A stretch of DNA of 64,000 bases, from positions 57,300,039-57,364,038 of the forward strand of contig OY294067.1 of NCBI GenBank assembly GCA_958510875.1, written 5' to 3'. Below are positions 1-12,449 of the stretch, one piece after another (position 1 is the stretch's first letter; each line of letters begins with the position of its first letter). A program made the position numbers and the translations under genes. This DNA is from Endomychus coccineus (lineage: Eukaryota; Arthropoda; Insecta; Coleoptera; Endomychidae). The notes below the pieces were generated by a model, which saw only the letters and a program-made list of their open reading frames with translations, searched no databases and had not been told where the DNA came from.

Positions 1-415
1 ATATAATTAGACACGTTGGACGAGAACCAAGATAGGAATATGAAGGAAAAATGACGCAATTTTCCACCAGTTTTCCAGAATTTTCCTTCTTTTACTGAAA
101 TTTGTACCGAGAATCATCACGGTACCTTATTGTTCCAACACTGACTAACATTTTTCTAAAAACAAAATAATTAAAGTTTGTCGTTTAGAAATGATAAATT
201 TTCATTTTCCGGAGTTTTCCGGAAACTATAGTCGGTTTTGATTTTACGATAATAAAATAATACTCAGCGAACACGAAAACATGTAATTTGACCCGTTGTA
301 TTAGGGCCGAGATAGGAATATGAAGGAAAAACGACGCAATTTTCCATAATTTCTCTTCTTTCAGTGGAAATTGTACGGAGACACATCGCGGCATCTCATT
401 ATTTCAATACCACAG
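1..415. repeat. Two-copy tandem repeat, period about 280 bp
   Basis: A segment starting near 1 recurs from about 281. The shared core GATAGGAATATGAAGGAAAA begins at 31 and again at 311, and similarity continues about 90 bases further (CGACGCAATTTTCCA, then a TTTCTTC...GAAATTGTAC...CATC stretch). The left copy may begin outside the window. No coding sequence is visible. It could be a satellite fragment or part of a larger dispersed element. Confidence 0.75.
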
Positions 416-1299
416 TCCGAGAAAAATGTGTTTGTTGCTAAGATTTGGTAAAATTTCCCGTGCTAACGGGCCGGATTTTAAATTTTCCGTCACATTCGGG
501 TTCAGCGGACCAAAAAACCCTCTGATACCAAATTTCAGAAGCTTTGGATTAAAATAGCTATTCCATTTGTTATAAAAGGCTCTCCATTTGTTAATTGAAA
601 ATGGTTTTTCATTGTTTATTAATAGTAATAATCATGAGCCTCCTTTGAATTTTTCTAACTAACGATGTGTAAGCCATCCTGAATACGATGCAAATAGAAT
701 TTTGCACTTTCGTTCGGTCTATAAAATTTTTGTAATGACCTTCATTTTTTCACACTTTTGAATGGACTAGTTCTAAAAAAATTCTTCGAATAGCTTTTTC
801 TTGCAAAATAAAAACTCTTAGTAAGTCCTAGGATGCTCCCCATGCAGTTATGCCATATGACTAATGAGATTGTATGTGTGCAAAATAGTAGATAATCCGC
901 GATCGATACTGCAATGCTTTGTTGTTGGGCCAAATATAATTTCTCATATTGATTCTTGACGCAAGTGTGTCTTACTTGTAAATACTTGAAAAATAGGTCA
1001 TCAAATTATTCATGTTTGTTTTTACATCCGTTTCAGTTTCACAATCATCTACAACATGTATGAGCCAATTTACGATGTTAGTTCATCGGGATGGTTGCAC
1101 GGAGGTAAAACAATTGATTTGAAAGAATATAATTATGAACAACACCAGAAAGCAATTCAAAGCCAGTCTCAATCTATATGAGCTTTTATTCTATGCCAAA
1201 CCGAATTTCACTAAAGAGAATGAAATGAATAATTACAGTAAGATTTTAAACTTAACAAATCTATATAAAAATATCTTGAAGGGCACTAAATGAGTCAAA

Positions 1300-1475
1300 T
1301 TGGAATTTTATGGTATAATAGGGTCTTTTTTATCTTGGTTCAATTCTTATCTGAGACATAGAAAGCAGGTTGTTATACGAGGGGACAAATCAAATGAAAC
1401 AGCAGATATCTCTGGAGCTCCTAGAGGACCACACCTGGGCTCAAATCTGTTTTTTTTATAAATGATTTATAATAC
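1300..1475 (+). mobile_element. Non-LTR retrotransposon relic, RT fragment
   Basis: Plus-strand translation gives a decayed reverse transcriptase segment reading WFNSYLRHRKQVVIRGDKSN, followed by SGAPRGPHLGSNLFFL and a stop. This matches the jockey-type RT block in which a conserved SGVPQGSxLGPxLF motif precedes the catalytic FADD region. Roughly 60 residues survive; no endonuclease or 3' end is seen. The Q of PQG is replaced by R, and stops follow. Confidence 0.75.
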
Positions 1476-1641
1476 CTAAAACTGGCCCCGAACCAGCGGT
1501 GGGAATCTCAAAGAGTAACATCAAAAGGACGATCCACTGCTGGATCAGAGCACAACACTCGGAAGAGTGGCAACTAGTCAGAAATGTTTCGTTCGTAATA
1601 TTTTTGAGTTATTATGGACAACTTGTTTAATTTTCAGGTTG

Positions 1642-2094
1642 ATGTCCAAACGGAGAACTAATAAGAAAAGTGTGTTGATGCAAACCTTGAAATGTACGTA
1701 TTTCTTGAAAACTTTTAATATTTAGAGGTGGTATCTGTGAGAAATATGAACCTCATACAAGTGAATATTTTCAGGCATGGTAACTCTTAAGCGAAAAATT
1801 AAGAAGAGACGTGCTTCGAAAAGTCCATCTAGTGAAGATGACGGATCAAATGAAAATAATACCAGAAATGCTGCAAGTGTGTCTGAATCCGATGATGATA
1901 ATAGATCAGACCTTCAAATTACAGAAAGTGAAATAGATCTTGTCTCACCTGCATCATTTGAAGAAAAAATATCGTTATGTCATTCAGAAAATTTTGATCT
2001 GGGAAATGAATTAAAATATCCTCCCGAAGACGTTCTCTCGGACAGAGACCAAAGCTTAGAAGACACCGATAGAACCAAAGTGCATGAAGATTAA
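1642..2094 (+). CDS. Two-exon small basic/acidic protein, function unknown
   Basis: Proposed model: exon 1642-1693, intron 1694-1774 (GTACGT...TTTTCAG), exon 1775-2094 ending in TAA. Joining at these sites restores one frame, with the split codon T|GC giving Cys18, for about 123 residues. The first 45 residues are very basic (MSKRRTNKKS, then KRKIKKRRASKSP), like a bipartite nuclear localisation signal. The rest is acidic and serine-rich (SSEDDGSNEN, SESDDDNRSD). There is no transmembrane segment or zinc finger. The start ATG lies just after another good acceptor (TTTTCAG at 1632-1638), so an upstream exon may exist and ATG1642 may not be the true start. Codon use does not resemble the nearby transposon relics. 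I recognise no family; a small nuclear or chromatin-associated protein is a guess from composition only. Confidence 0.5.
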
Positions 2095-2099
2095 TTAGT

Positions 2100-3510
2100 A
2101 CGTAGCTTTCAGCAAATACTGAACCAAAGTATTCCGGAATCAATCTTATCTTTAGATGAATCAGTGACCTATCACTAAATACTTAGTGTTTCCTCCAGTT
2201 ACCAGTTCCAAAAATTATAGATTTTATGATCTGAAATAGATCGACGTGTATATTATGGAAAATGGTTCTTTGTTCAGTCATATCCTATCTTAAATGTTTT
2301 CCATACATAGAGGCTATCAATTATAACATGTTGCATATTTCTCCAATAATTAGTATCTGAACATATTGTTGATATGTACTTCCCACATCATGAAAATCTT
2401 AGAACTACCAACGTGTTATTACGGTTCATCTTGAATCATTCCATGTCAATGATCCTCAATTTTGTTAACTACAACTTCTCAACTCAATAGAATACTAGAA
2501 ATATTCCTTGTTAAACATGATATTTTTTTGAAAGTGCGATGGAGGGTCGTGAAATCACAATTTTAATTTTGATCTTTGACATTATAAGTGTTCCATGAAA
2601 ATTGATGTTTATCTCTTTTTTCTCCAATGATCCAAGGGGCTGAGGTTAACAAAGATTAAGTTTGAAATGTGCGTATCCACTAGAGTATTGTTTTCTCTTG
2701 AGCGCCGTTTGAGCACGAAATTTGCTCAAGTGCTCATCATTTGACCTACCGACAAAGATCGGTTCGCTACGAGCTATTCCAATACCTTCTAGATACAAAG
2801 CCTGAACGCTTACTACAAACGTAAGTGTGACGTCGTCAACAATAGGCTCAGAGTAGAGACGAATCCAAGGACCGTACCGTTCAGTCGTAATGATGCATGT
2901 CAGTAATGAGTGTGGCAGGTGATAAATATTACAATTTAATTTACCGGTTTCTTTTGGAAAACTATTATACGTTGCGCACCTGTTCCTTAGGTGTCCTTGT
3001 TAGATTAGAAAGGGGTTTCACCCATAAATAAGCGCGTAAAGAGTATTATGACTGAATAAAGTACATGGCAAAATAGCTTCCTAAGTGAATGTGATGAAAG
3101 TTTCAAGAGAGCTTTTTCATACAGAATTGACCAGGCTATCCAAAAAAAATTTAGATCGAAAAAATCAGTAGCGTACCATTTTTTAAATTAAAATTGATTT
3201 AAGGCATATACTACGACATTGATTCAATTTTAAAATGACTTATTAAGTGTGAAAAGCTTGTACCTAAGTTACGTTAATTTGTCCCAAATCTCAGCTCAAT
3301 ATCTCAAACTGTTCTCTAGATTTTTGAAAAAATACTATGCCACCCTGTATATCGAAAACAGAGTGTTTTGGGAAAGGTTTCTAGGAACTTTTTCACTTGA
3401 AATTGATCCAGGAATCACCCCTTAAAATATTCGCATATCAATGAGGAATAACCTGTATACCAGCTGCAGCATAGCCTTCGGCTGGTGACGTCACGATCAG
3501 GCCTTGTGAA
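2100..3510. other. No gene recognised
   Basis: AT-rich DNA with frequent stops in all frames. If the small gene at 1642-2094 is real, its 3' UTR lies at the left of this stretch. I see no transposon protein, tRNA or long repeat, and no exon-like stretch flanked by good splice sites. Confidence 0.5.
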
Positions 3511-3512
3511 TA

Positions 3513-4134
3513 CAAGATGTCCCATAATTAGCCTGCCAAACTTCGCCATCGGATCATTCAAAACATCACATACTTGAAACATGTAACAGAACTATTGCAT
3601 TCATTTTACTGGAAAACGATTGGTCATCAATATTGCAACGAGAGTTTGTTGAAATTTTCTTATTATTTCAGAATCAAGAAGCCACACACAGAAACTGGGG
3701 TAGTTTTTTATCCTGTTCTCTGCCTATCCTACGCGCCCCTAGGAATCAAGTAATTTGTACTATGATTTAATATATGTTTAATTTGTGGGATGTAACAATA
3801 TTTTTAAATCGATTTTACTCGAAAATGGTACATCTGATCGATACGGAACGCTTATTCTGTAAAAGGGTGTAAAAAGGTCTAAATATTCATAATTCTTGGA
3901 TAGCGTACGAAAAAGTTAGAACAAAATTTAACGTACTCCCATTCTGTTTTATACACTACTGAATGAAATTTTGAAATTATTTATCATTCACTGCATTGAG
4001 CATAGAAACTTTAGTTTTGGCACCAAATTGCATCATTTTTTCAAATGGCGTTTAGAAAATACCATCTTCAGGAACTCTCTTTGAGGAGTAGAAGCCGCTA
4101 GCCAAGTTTATCTGGCTAATTATGGGACATCCTG
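3513..4134. mobile_element. Short-TIR nonautonomous DNA element (MITE-like)
   Basis: The ends form inverted repeats of about 22 bp: CAAGATGTCCCATAATTAGC at 3513 and its complement, GGCTAATTATGGGACATCCTG, ending at 4134. The left end is preceded by TA, as expected for Tc1/mariner-type insertion; the right flank reads TC, so a clean TA duplication is not shown. The 620-bp interior has no transposase. It was probably mobilised in trans by an IS630/Tc1/mariner-type enzyme (inference from TIR and TA). Confidence 0.7.
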
Positions 4135-4139
4135 TCTGT

Positions 4140-4955
4140 ATAGAGGGTGTTGGCTATTCCGTTCCAGTTCGGTGCAGGCTTCACATTTGTCCATTCTCTC
4201 TTTCGGGACTCATTCAGTGCTCGTACGCAACGATTCCTCTAATGAACACACTTACATAACCAGTATAACGTATAACTCTATATTGATACCTACCCGAAAT
4301 ATGCGTTTGTTCAGTATTGTGATTGAGTGAGCTACTGCTTTTCTCCTACGAAAGTTCCACTATCTAAATAAAATAGGTACGCTGATTTATTTAAATCTTG
4401 ATAAATTAAATCAAAAGTAACAATATTTCGCTTAAATGAAAAAGTCGAATTCCAAAAAAAACGTGGAAAAACTCAAAACCAGATACATTTCAACGCTCTT
4501 GACTTTGATGGGAAGTTTCATTATATTTATGATGTAATTTGTCCAAACTGTAATGGTAGGTAGTTATTACAAGACCTCGTGGTCTAAGTCAATCCTAGTC
4601 ATTTAGCCCTCTAATGAATTGTACATTATTGGTGTTCTTAATTTATTAAATGTTAGTTAATCAAATGTGTTTTACTACCTGCAAACCTCTTAGAATACTA
4701 TAGGAAGTGAGTATCTACCATCTTCCTGTCCTGATGAGAAGACCAAAATAAATCTTACTTTTATAACAAAATGAACCTACACGTGTTCCATCCTCCTTTT
4801 TCAATAATTTGCATTGCAACCATTGTGAAGAAACTTGATGGCCTCATCAACGGGGAATGGAGATTTCGAAAATTGTTCATGTTTCTCAGAATTTCTCACA
4901 AAATGTTAAACATGGCATGATTCAAGGAAGGTCCGTTTGAATTAACACCAGTTTT
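4140..4955. other. No gene recognised
   Basis: AT-rich spacer with no readable protein or clear long repeat. Only short, non-conserved ORFs are present. Confidence 0.5.
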
Positions 4956-4959
4956 CTAC

Positions 4960-6057
4960 AGGTTGCGTACTCTTTCATACAAATTTGGGGTGTTTCCTTC
5001 CAACTGGAAAACAGCTAGAGTGCAACCAATTTCGAAAAAAGGAAAGAAGTCCTAATAATTAGACCGATTGCACTATTATCTGTAATCTCTAAAGTGATGG
5101 AGGAAGCAATAACATCGAGCTCATCAAATACCTAGAGAGAGCTACAAAACCGTCAATGACGCACAATATGGCTTTCGTCAACAGAGATCAACAGGAGACC
5201 TACTTGCCTACATAACACATGTATGGCAGAAATCTATAAAAAACACGGGGAATCTCTAGCTGTATCAGTCTGGCGCCAAAACCTTCTTGGGAATGTTCCG
5301 TCATATGGTTTGCCGCCTCAACTTTGTCGCTTACTATCGAGTTTTCTCTCAGATAGATCACTCCATGTGGTGGTGGATGGAATATCCTCCGATACAATGG
5401 CTATCAACGATCTGCTGGAAGTGACCACTTGTCCCGTCCACAGCTTTGCAGATGATGGTACACTTAAGTGTTCATACCGCTTTCTCATCGAGAGCCCTTA
5501 TACCATCCATTGAAGCCAGAGGAGCGAGACAGAGACAGGTTGACGCAATTAATGGAGATCTGGCATAGATTTTGAAATGGGGATCCTATAATCTAGTAGA
5601 GTTTAATGCAACCAAAACTCGAGCTTGCATCTTCTCCAGGATGGCCGATTCCACAATCCCCAATATCATGATGTCAGTTACAACTATTCCTTGAAGTCTT
5701 CCATAACAATTCTCGGGATCACCACCAATAGCACCCTCTCATGGAGCGTTCATGTGAGGTCCATTGCGAAAACCGCTTCACAAAAACTAGACCTAGACGA
5801 GCTCAAACTAGTCACCACTTCACTGTCAAACACGAGACCTGCCGAACTTCTTCCTACCACACTTAATTTTTTTGTATCGAACAGCGAAGTTGTGAAACTC
5901 TTCACCTAGTGGGGTCTTTCCCCAGGCCTATAACCTACAAACCTTAAAAAAAAATATGTATGCCTATCTCCTATCCCTACATTCCACTGATTGCTCACAC
6001 GAGGTTCTTCGAACATTTCCCTCTTGTGTAGTCAAAGTGTCAAAAAAAATTATACCT
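4960..6057 (+). mobile_element. Jockey-like LINE (family A), decayed copy with 3' tail
   Basis: Plus-strand RT relic. It reads FGVFPSNWKTARVQPISKKG at about 4985-5045, a DAQYGFRQQRSTGDLLAY block at about 5158-5215 (usual family form xQYGFRxxRST), then RT pieces in shifting frames to about 5480. A C-terminal block around 5610-5800 includes ACIFSRM, ILGITTNSTLSW and HVRSIAKTAS. A deletion then joins directly to the 3' UTR, which ends in an A-run at about 6043-6050. The same UTR and thumb segment occur on the minus strand at 11755-12445, 43000-45790 and 62603-63575. Multiple stops and frameshifts mean it is dead. Confidence 0.85.
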
Positions 6058-6059
6058 AG

Positions 6060-7500
6060 GAAAGTCATTAAAATGAATTATCTGCTGAAGACGGAGTTCC
6101 TAGTCATATTTTAGCAGCACTTGCCGACTAACTAATAATCATTATTATAGTGATATTGCCGCTGACTCCGAAAAATGTCTTGTCTCGCTTCTTGTCACCA
6201 ATTACGATGAAGTAGAGAATGATCCCACCAACCATGCCTTCCTAGCTCATCGGCACTAAAACGAGTTCAATAAAAATCAAATGCCCGTATCTTATTTCTT
6301 TGGCAGTAATCCAAAAAATTAAAAGCTTGGACCCTAAAAGTATACTTTGCTGACATTTTGGAGAAAGCGCCAAGTGACGGGGAATGTATTTCAGACGTTT
6401 CGAAATTTGAAAAATATTGCAACGACCGCAGTGCAGTGCGGCTCCCTGCGAGAAGGAGAACCAACCTCATGGGGAGGGGCTTTAGTCGGTAAGAATCCGG
6501 CACATCTATAGGCAGGAACCCCGGAGGGGTCTATGCAAGATTTCCCCTCCTCTACGCAAAAAAAGTATGATCAAACTTAATAATTCTTTTGTTATTATTG
6601 CGACGAAATTGGATGCTACTACAAATTTAACTACTAAATTAGTAGATTATTGAAATATATATCGATTGATAATAAACTATTTCTGAAATAAGTCGATTAT
6701 TCTCATCACTACTTTATATCGATCTTGCTCCATAATAGGAATCAAAAATGAATGTAACGATTTGCTCAAGAGTTTATTGAACATATTCTCATAAGCCAAT
6801 AGCAATCTTACACTGGCGCTATTATGCTTACATTTATTATCAAATATTTTAATTTTTTGTGGGTATGATAATAGCACAAGAAGAAAAATTTCTGAAAGCA
6901 GGCGATTATTTTTCTTAGTATCAAATCTGTAAATTAATGACACGCCGATTTCTTCATTTAACTAATTTGATTGAACCCGAACCATGGGAATATTTCAATA
7001 TGATGAAAATATTCCGAGGACCTTGTTACTGACCGAGTCCAACATGGATAGGTATGAGTGATACTGCTTCTTGTTTATAAAAATCGAATTTATTATTCTT
7101 CAATTACAGATTATATAAATTACTTCCATATTTTATGCAATATAGATTTCTTTTAAATCGTTGGGCAGCTTTAACAGTACTTATTATATTCATACTTCAT
7201 GATATTTAATTACTTATAACAATATTAGAGTGTCATTTATTTATAGTTATACGATATTTTGTGGTGCACTAAAAGCTTTCCAAATCATTATAAAATATAT
7301 GTCAAAACATAAGTTCGATAATTTCATGTAGCGAATGTGATTCAAAAAGGAAAAACATGTTTTTCATCAACATGAGTTCACCCGTGAATCATTGTGGTAT
7401 AAGAAAGCTGCGAATATAAATATATTTGTTCCATCATCACCATAATGATATTATTAAGATGCAGGAATAGAAGAAATACGACTATAATACAGTGTCACCA
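6060..7500. other. Unassigned stretch with a GC-rich patch
   Basis: Mostly AT-rich, with a distinctly GC-rich patch at about 6415-6545 (GGCTCCCTGCGAGAAGGAG, then ACCCCGGAGGGGTC). The patch looks like the 3' part of a retroelement or SINE, but I could not assign it. A motif just upstream (TGGCAGTAATCCA near 6301) recurs near 17231 beside the Tc1-like relic. No gene is recognised. Confidence 0.4.
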
Positions 7501-7502
7501 TT

Positions 7503-8367
7503 AAAGTCCGCATCATATGGGAATTAAAAAAAAATTGGTTCGGTTAAAATTCGATGTCGGGAACAGTTTTAGGTTCAAATTAGAGCAAAAAAGACAAGCA
7601 ATCTTGTTGTCTGTCAAATTTGACATTTGGATTTAAAAAAAAAATTATTTCAAAAAGACGCTTGTACTGCTATTTTATGAATGTGCAAATTTTCAAAAAT
7701 GTATGATGAAGTTGCGATTTTTGATATTTATATCACATAAAATAACTTAATGTTTTAATAATTTACTAATTATAAGACATTATGTTTTCAGAAAAGGTGC
7801 GAAAACAAATGTCTAAATGAAGCAATGCCTTCTTTTGAAATTTTTCGTATATCTAACATGCATTTCATATTTTATAAGATCAAATATTCGTCTTTTAAAA
7901 AGAACGATAAGATTATTGGAACTTTGCTCCGCCGTGCCAACACTTTTTATGGTTGCAAGTTCAGTTTTTAAAAATAGAATATTTATTATGGACCTGATAT
8001 GTGACGGTGAGTATTACACAAATGAATAAAATTTCATCAGTTTAGTTAACTTTTTGTATTGATTTGTAAAAAATATTTTATTTCATAAAAATATCAAAAA
8101 TCGCAACATCATCCTAGACTTTTCAAAATTTGCACACGTACATAAAATTGCAGTAGAAACATCTTTTTCCAATCAATTTTTTGTAAATTCAATTTAGAAA
8201 TGCCACTTTCCGCCACTTTCTGCAACAAATGTCAAATTTGACAGCTAATGAAGACCGCTTGGCCATAACTTTAATTTTAATGTAATTTTTGCTCTTATTT
8301 AAACCTACAACTGTTTCCAATATCTCATTTTACAAACTTTTTTAAATTCACATATGGTGCGAACTTT
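7503..8367. mobile_element. Foldback / long-TIR element
   Basis: Two arms of about 250-290 bp are inverted copies of each other. The outer end AAAGTCCGCATCATATG at 7503 matches the complement of CATATGGTGCGAACTTT ending at 8367. Inside both arms are TGTCAAATTTGACA and the complement pair GTTGCGATTTTTGATATTT / AAATATCAAAAATCGCAAC. The central ~330 bp contains a 70-residue ORF (7817-8029) with no recognisable domain. No transposase is present, so it is nonautonomous. It is larger than most MITEs. Confidence 0.8.
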
Positions 8368-8369
8368 GA

Positions 8370-9145
8370 AAATTAATGATTATTATGTTTTAAAATCATA
8401 GTATTTCTTCAATTTCTTCGTTTGTTCATAGAACATTTCATAAATAATTTATATTTCTACACAAAAGAACAGAAATCATAGATCTTTATAGGCAATCTTG
8501 CTATAAATAAGACTTGAATATTTACTGGAATTGGTCAATGTTCTATAATATATTCTTTGGTGAGAACTAACGTTATTCAATTTATTATTCACATTCGGTA
8601 CATCAAACAGGAAATAAAGTACATCCCCTGTCTCATTCTCTATTATCTTTAGATTTACAATGTATCTTTATACTAAAACCAACATTACATATGTTTACAA
8701 TATTTCATGGATTACATAAATAACACAAATTTCGATAAAATAGGAATGCTATCAATCGGGAAAGGAATATATGATGAACAAATTGAAGGCAATATTTCTG
8801 AAAATCGTGTTCTACATTCTAGATTATAATTTCTCACCAGGCTTTAAAGGAACAAACGCACAAACGAGCATGGGATCTTTAGTTTTTCTGAAGCTTAGAA
8901 TCAAGGTCTCACCTATTATCATTCATAAATGATATAGAACTGAATATTGTTATGAAAAGCTGTAACTCATAGGAAACTAGAACTGTTCAAAAAATCATTG
9001 GTTCAATGACATCTCAACTCGACACAGCCGGTATATTGAGAAAATATGAGTTTTTGGGTGTTATGTGAGATACGTTCCCACAATATCCTCGCTTGTTCTT
9101 GTATAAGATTGAGAAAGGTTGATCGAATTTTCATTTTCATTGTTC
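8370..9145. other. No gene recognised
   Basis: AT-rich sequence with no protein similarity, RNA gene or clear repeat visible by eye. Confidence 0.5.
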
Positions 9146-9149
9146 ATCT

Positions 9150-9413
9150 TCTGAACTGTAGTATATATGCAGGAAATGTCCCGTCACGAAAAGCTTATCT
9201 ACACGATAACTCAAAAATGTCCTATCATATTCAAATTTAGACAAAAAAAAGGTTTGCTGATCGTTGACGAACCCTATTGTTTTCAGGAAAATAGTGTAAT
9301 AAATACACCCTTTTCTGAAAGGTTGAAAGTTGTAGAAAATACTCTCAAAGTATACATTGAATCGATTCAAAACTTACAGTAAATTTAACTTAATTTAAAA
9401 CAGCTTTCACCCA
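9150..9413 (+). repeat. Dispersed repeat E, copy 1
   Basis: About 260 bp resembles 46250-46500 in the same orientation. Shared blocks include ACGATAACTCAAAAA, TCTCAAAGTATACATTGAAT and TTTAAAAC...GCTTTCACC. Similarity is interrupted by small indels. Neither copy has terminal repeats or a convincing ORF; the overlapping ORFs on both strands are not conserved between copies. Probably an internal fragment of a larger mobile element. Confidence 0.75.
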
Positions 9414-9414
9414 A

Positions 9415-11090
9415 AACGTGAGCTTGAATTCATACCATAGTTCAACTGTTTGCGACTAACGGCGACGAACCGAAACTATGGTCTAGGGCTAGGATACTCA
9501 GTAGGTTCGGGTTCAATTTTCAGAACCAGAAATTTGTTTTTGTAACAACATTCAGAACCATTATCAATTTCAATATTATTCAGTGTGGAACATCTATATG
9601 AAAATCAGTAACCAAATCAAATTATTTGCGAAAAGGATCTTTTCCACGCACACTATTTATTAATTCTCCAAGTGGCAACACAAGATATTTATCATGACTT
9701 ATGATCATCATTGTAATTGTTTTTTATATATCGGTACATGCTCACAATTATTTTCCAATATCCAACTGAGGTTTTACAGGGACTTTCTTAACAATATCTT
9801 CAAATAATTGAATACAATTTGGGTTGAATTTTAATGACAAATCAATTAATTTACATCGGATAATTCACATCCGATTCTTGCCAAATATTGATTTGATACG
9901 CAAAATAACATATAACAACGGTTCAGAATAGTAACCACAGAGTTTAATGAAAAAAATATCTTCCGAATAGGCAATAATCTGAGATATTTCCGAGATTAAA
10001 CAAAAATTGGATAAATTTGCCTCATTCTATAGAATATAAAATTTTTGCTTACCTCAAATAACTCAAAAATGTTGACTACAGATTCATGAAATGATGCATA
10101 TTAATTTGTGAGGGATCCAAATCATGTAAAATTTTGAAAATGGTATTGATTGAAACTTACTGACGTACATATTGTTTCTTCTAACTCACACTCTTCACTC
10201 ACTCAGGTATCTAACAGTATCATTATGGATGTTTTGAAGTTCTGAGAAGTCACTAGCGTTATAACTTGGCTATAGCTTGGTAAGAAATTTCAAGATACCA
10301 AGTTGATTCTGCCGTATGCTCAGAGGAGCAATAATATACAATATAATTATCAAGTGGGCAAGAGTAGCCATTGTGTCAACCATTTCACCAATGTAGTTTG
10401 TTCTGTGAAGGACATGAAATGTTATGGAACCTTGTACTTAAAAAGGAGGTAGTGTATATTTGGGACAATTTCATGACCGTAGGGAATCTTTTCTTATGCT
10501 AAAGAAAATTTTGCAAGAATATCGAATCGTGTAAAACCCCGATTAAAATTCAAATTGATATTATTGTTCACAACAAAATGTAACATGCAATAATAATGTG
10601 GGATTTTGAATGTTGGTGAGAGGTTGAATGGGGTATAGTTGAACCAAACCGTTCTGATTAGCTAGTCCTAGTGTCGTTAAAAACAAAGACGGTTCTTTGA
10701 AAGTTTCTATGGGTTATCGCAGAATAAATCCCTTTCCTCTGATTCGAGATAAAACTGACGATGATAGATTTGAAAAATGGCTTCTTCCACGTTGTCGACA
10801 AAAATAGTAGGCGGTACACAGCGTTTGTTATTGAATATTTGAGGGCTCCAATTTGAATATTTGAGGGCTCCATCTGATTTGGTAATTCTCTGTCGATATG
10901 TCAAAGATTCATAAGTCATGTATTAAATGTTTTGATATAACGAGGAATGATAAAACGGTCATATTTTGATGATTTGCTTGTACCTGCGACTAGGAGGAAG
11001 TTTTTGAACGTTAGAAAATGATTTTTGATGTTGCACAAATCAATGGTTTATAAATAGATATAGCTATCACTTATGTGTAGTTCAGTAACT
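9415..11090. other. No gene recognised; short hairpin and tandem repeat only
   Basis: A hairpin joins ACCATAGTT (near 9433) with AACTATGGT (near 9473). A 22-bp unit containing ATATTTGAGGGCTCCA is repeated twice in tandem around 10833-10878. No protein or RNA gene is recognised. Confidence 0.5.
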
Positions 11091-11094
11091 AGAT

Positions 11095-11750
11095 GAAGTC
11101 TGTGAAGTAGATTTTCTGAAAACTCAAAACGTGAAGGATGAACAATGTTTCTTGGGTTTGACCGGCTATTTTCGCAAGATGAGCTTTACTTTCAGAAGAT
11201 GATGACGCAGAATTGAACACATGATGCCTGTGAAGATGGAACATGTTAACTCAAAATAGATATTCAGTTATGATGATTGTGGCAGAATATGTAGCACCTC
11301 AGATACGTCGTGCTCAAGGAAAAGACATTGAAACTAATGTAGAATGGAATCATACAAGGAGTTCAGGAACCTCATTTTGGAGTACACAGCACGAAACAAC
11401 TGTGAAGTGGGTTTTCTCAAACCTCAGAACTTAAAGGATGTACAAAGTTCCTTGGGTTTGGCCGGCTATTTCCGCAAGATGAGCTTTACTCTTGGAAGAT
11501 GATGACACAGAATTGAACCCATGACACCTGTGAAGATGGAACATGTAAACTGATAGTAGGTATCCAGTTATGATGATTGAGCAGAAGATGTAGCACCTCA
11601 GATTCATCGTGCTCAAGAAAAAGACATTAAAAGTAATGTAGAATAGAATCATACAAGCAGTTCAGGAACCTCATTTTGGAGTACACAGCACGAAACAATT
11701 GAAAGATTACTACTATGAGTGCTTAAAAAGGTTGAACATGAAAATTGAAA
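11095..11750 (+). mobile_element. Ty3/gypsy retrotransposon relic, RT segment duplicated in tandem
   Basis: Two tandem copies of about 300 bp (CTTGGGTTTG at 11151 and again at 11450) each encode the gypsy motif after the RT palm. Copy 2 reads LKDVQSSLGLAGYFRKM, matching the family's LQxFLGLxGYFRKFI. Copy 1 is the same with frameshifts. Flanking sequence ends in both copies with TTTTGGAGTACACAGCACGA. The gypsy integrase fragment at 12450-12860 probably belongs to the same insertion, with a LINE in between. Confidence 0.75.
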
Positions 11751-11754
11751 AGTG

Positions 11755-12445
11755 CATTTTTTTTCATACTTTGACTACACGAGAGGCAAACCTACAATGT
11801 AGGGAGAGGAAATAGGCATTCGTATTTTTCTTCAGGGTTTGGAGGCATAGGGATAGACCTCACTAGGTAAAGAGTTCCACAACTTTGTTGTTCGATAAAA
11901 AAAAGTATGTCTGGTAGGAAGAAGTTTGGCAGGTCTCGAGTTTGACAGCGAAATGGTGACTAGTTTGAGCTTGTCTAGTTCGCCTATCTGGAATCTATCC
12001 TATGAAACAACAGACGAGATTTCTGATGAAAACAGACCTCGGAAATATCTATAGAAGAGGGAGAGATCTCCCACCTTCCTACGATGTTCTATAAAGGTCA
12101 ATAGACTCGTAAGTGTGACATCATCAATCAAACGGATAGCTCTCTTCCGGATAGTATCCAAGAGCTTCAGCGTATGTTTAGGAGCCGAACTCCAAACATG
12201 TGAACAGTAATCCAGAATAGGTCGAATCTGTGCTTTGTAGATTATGAGGAACTGTTGGGATGTAAACTAGCTCTTGGAACGGAATAGAAGACCAGGTTTT
12301 TATAAAGCGGTTTTCGCAATGGACCTCACATATTCGTCCCATAAGAGGTGGTGGTGATCCCGAGCATTGTTATGGATTTGGAGATCCGCTTTCCTAGAGA
12401 AGACGCAAGCTTCAGTTTTGGTTGCTTTAAAATAGTCTCCTCCTC
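11755..12445 (-). mobile_element. Jockey-like LINE (family A), 3' fragment
   Basis: Minus-strand copy covering the 3' tail (A-run complement TTTTTTT at about 11757) and the C-terminal RT region. The 3' UTR has the family block CTTTGACTACACGAGAGG. The coding part can be followed through about 12100-12420, including the RSIAKT block complement near 12300-12325 and ACVFSRKADLQI near 12390. It is 5'-truncated and full of stops. It lies between two same-strand gypsy fragments, which suggests insertion into the gypsy element. Confidence 0.85.
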
Positions 12446-12449
12446 CACG

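Noticed and set aside
9167..9382. ORFs on both strands in repeat E
   Set aside because: Frames are not preserved in the second copy at 46250-46500.
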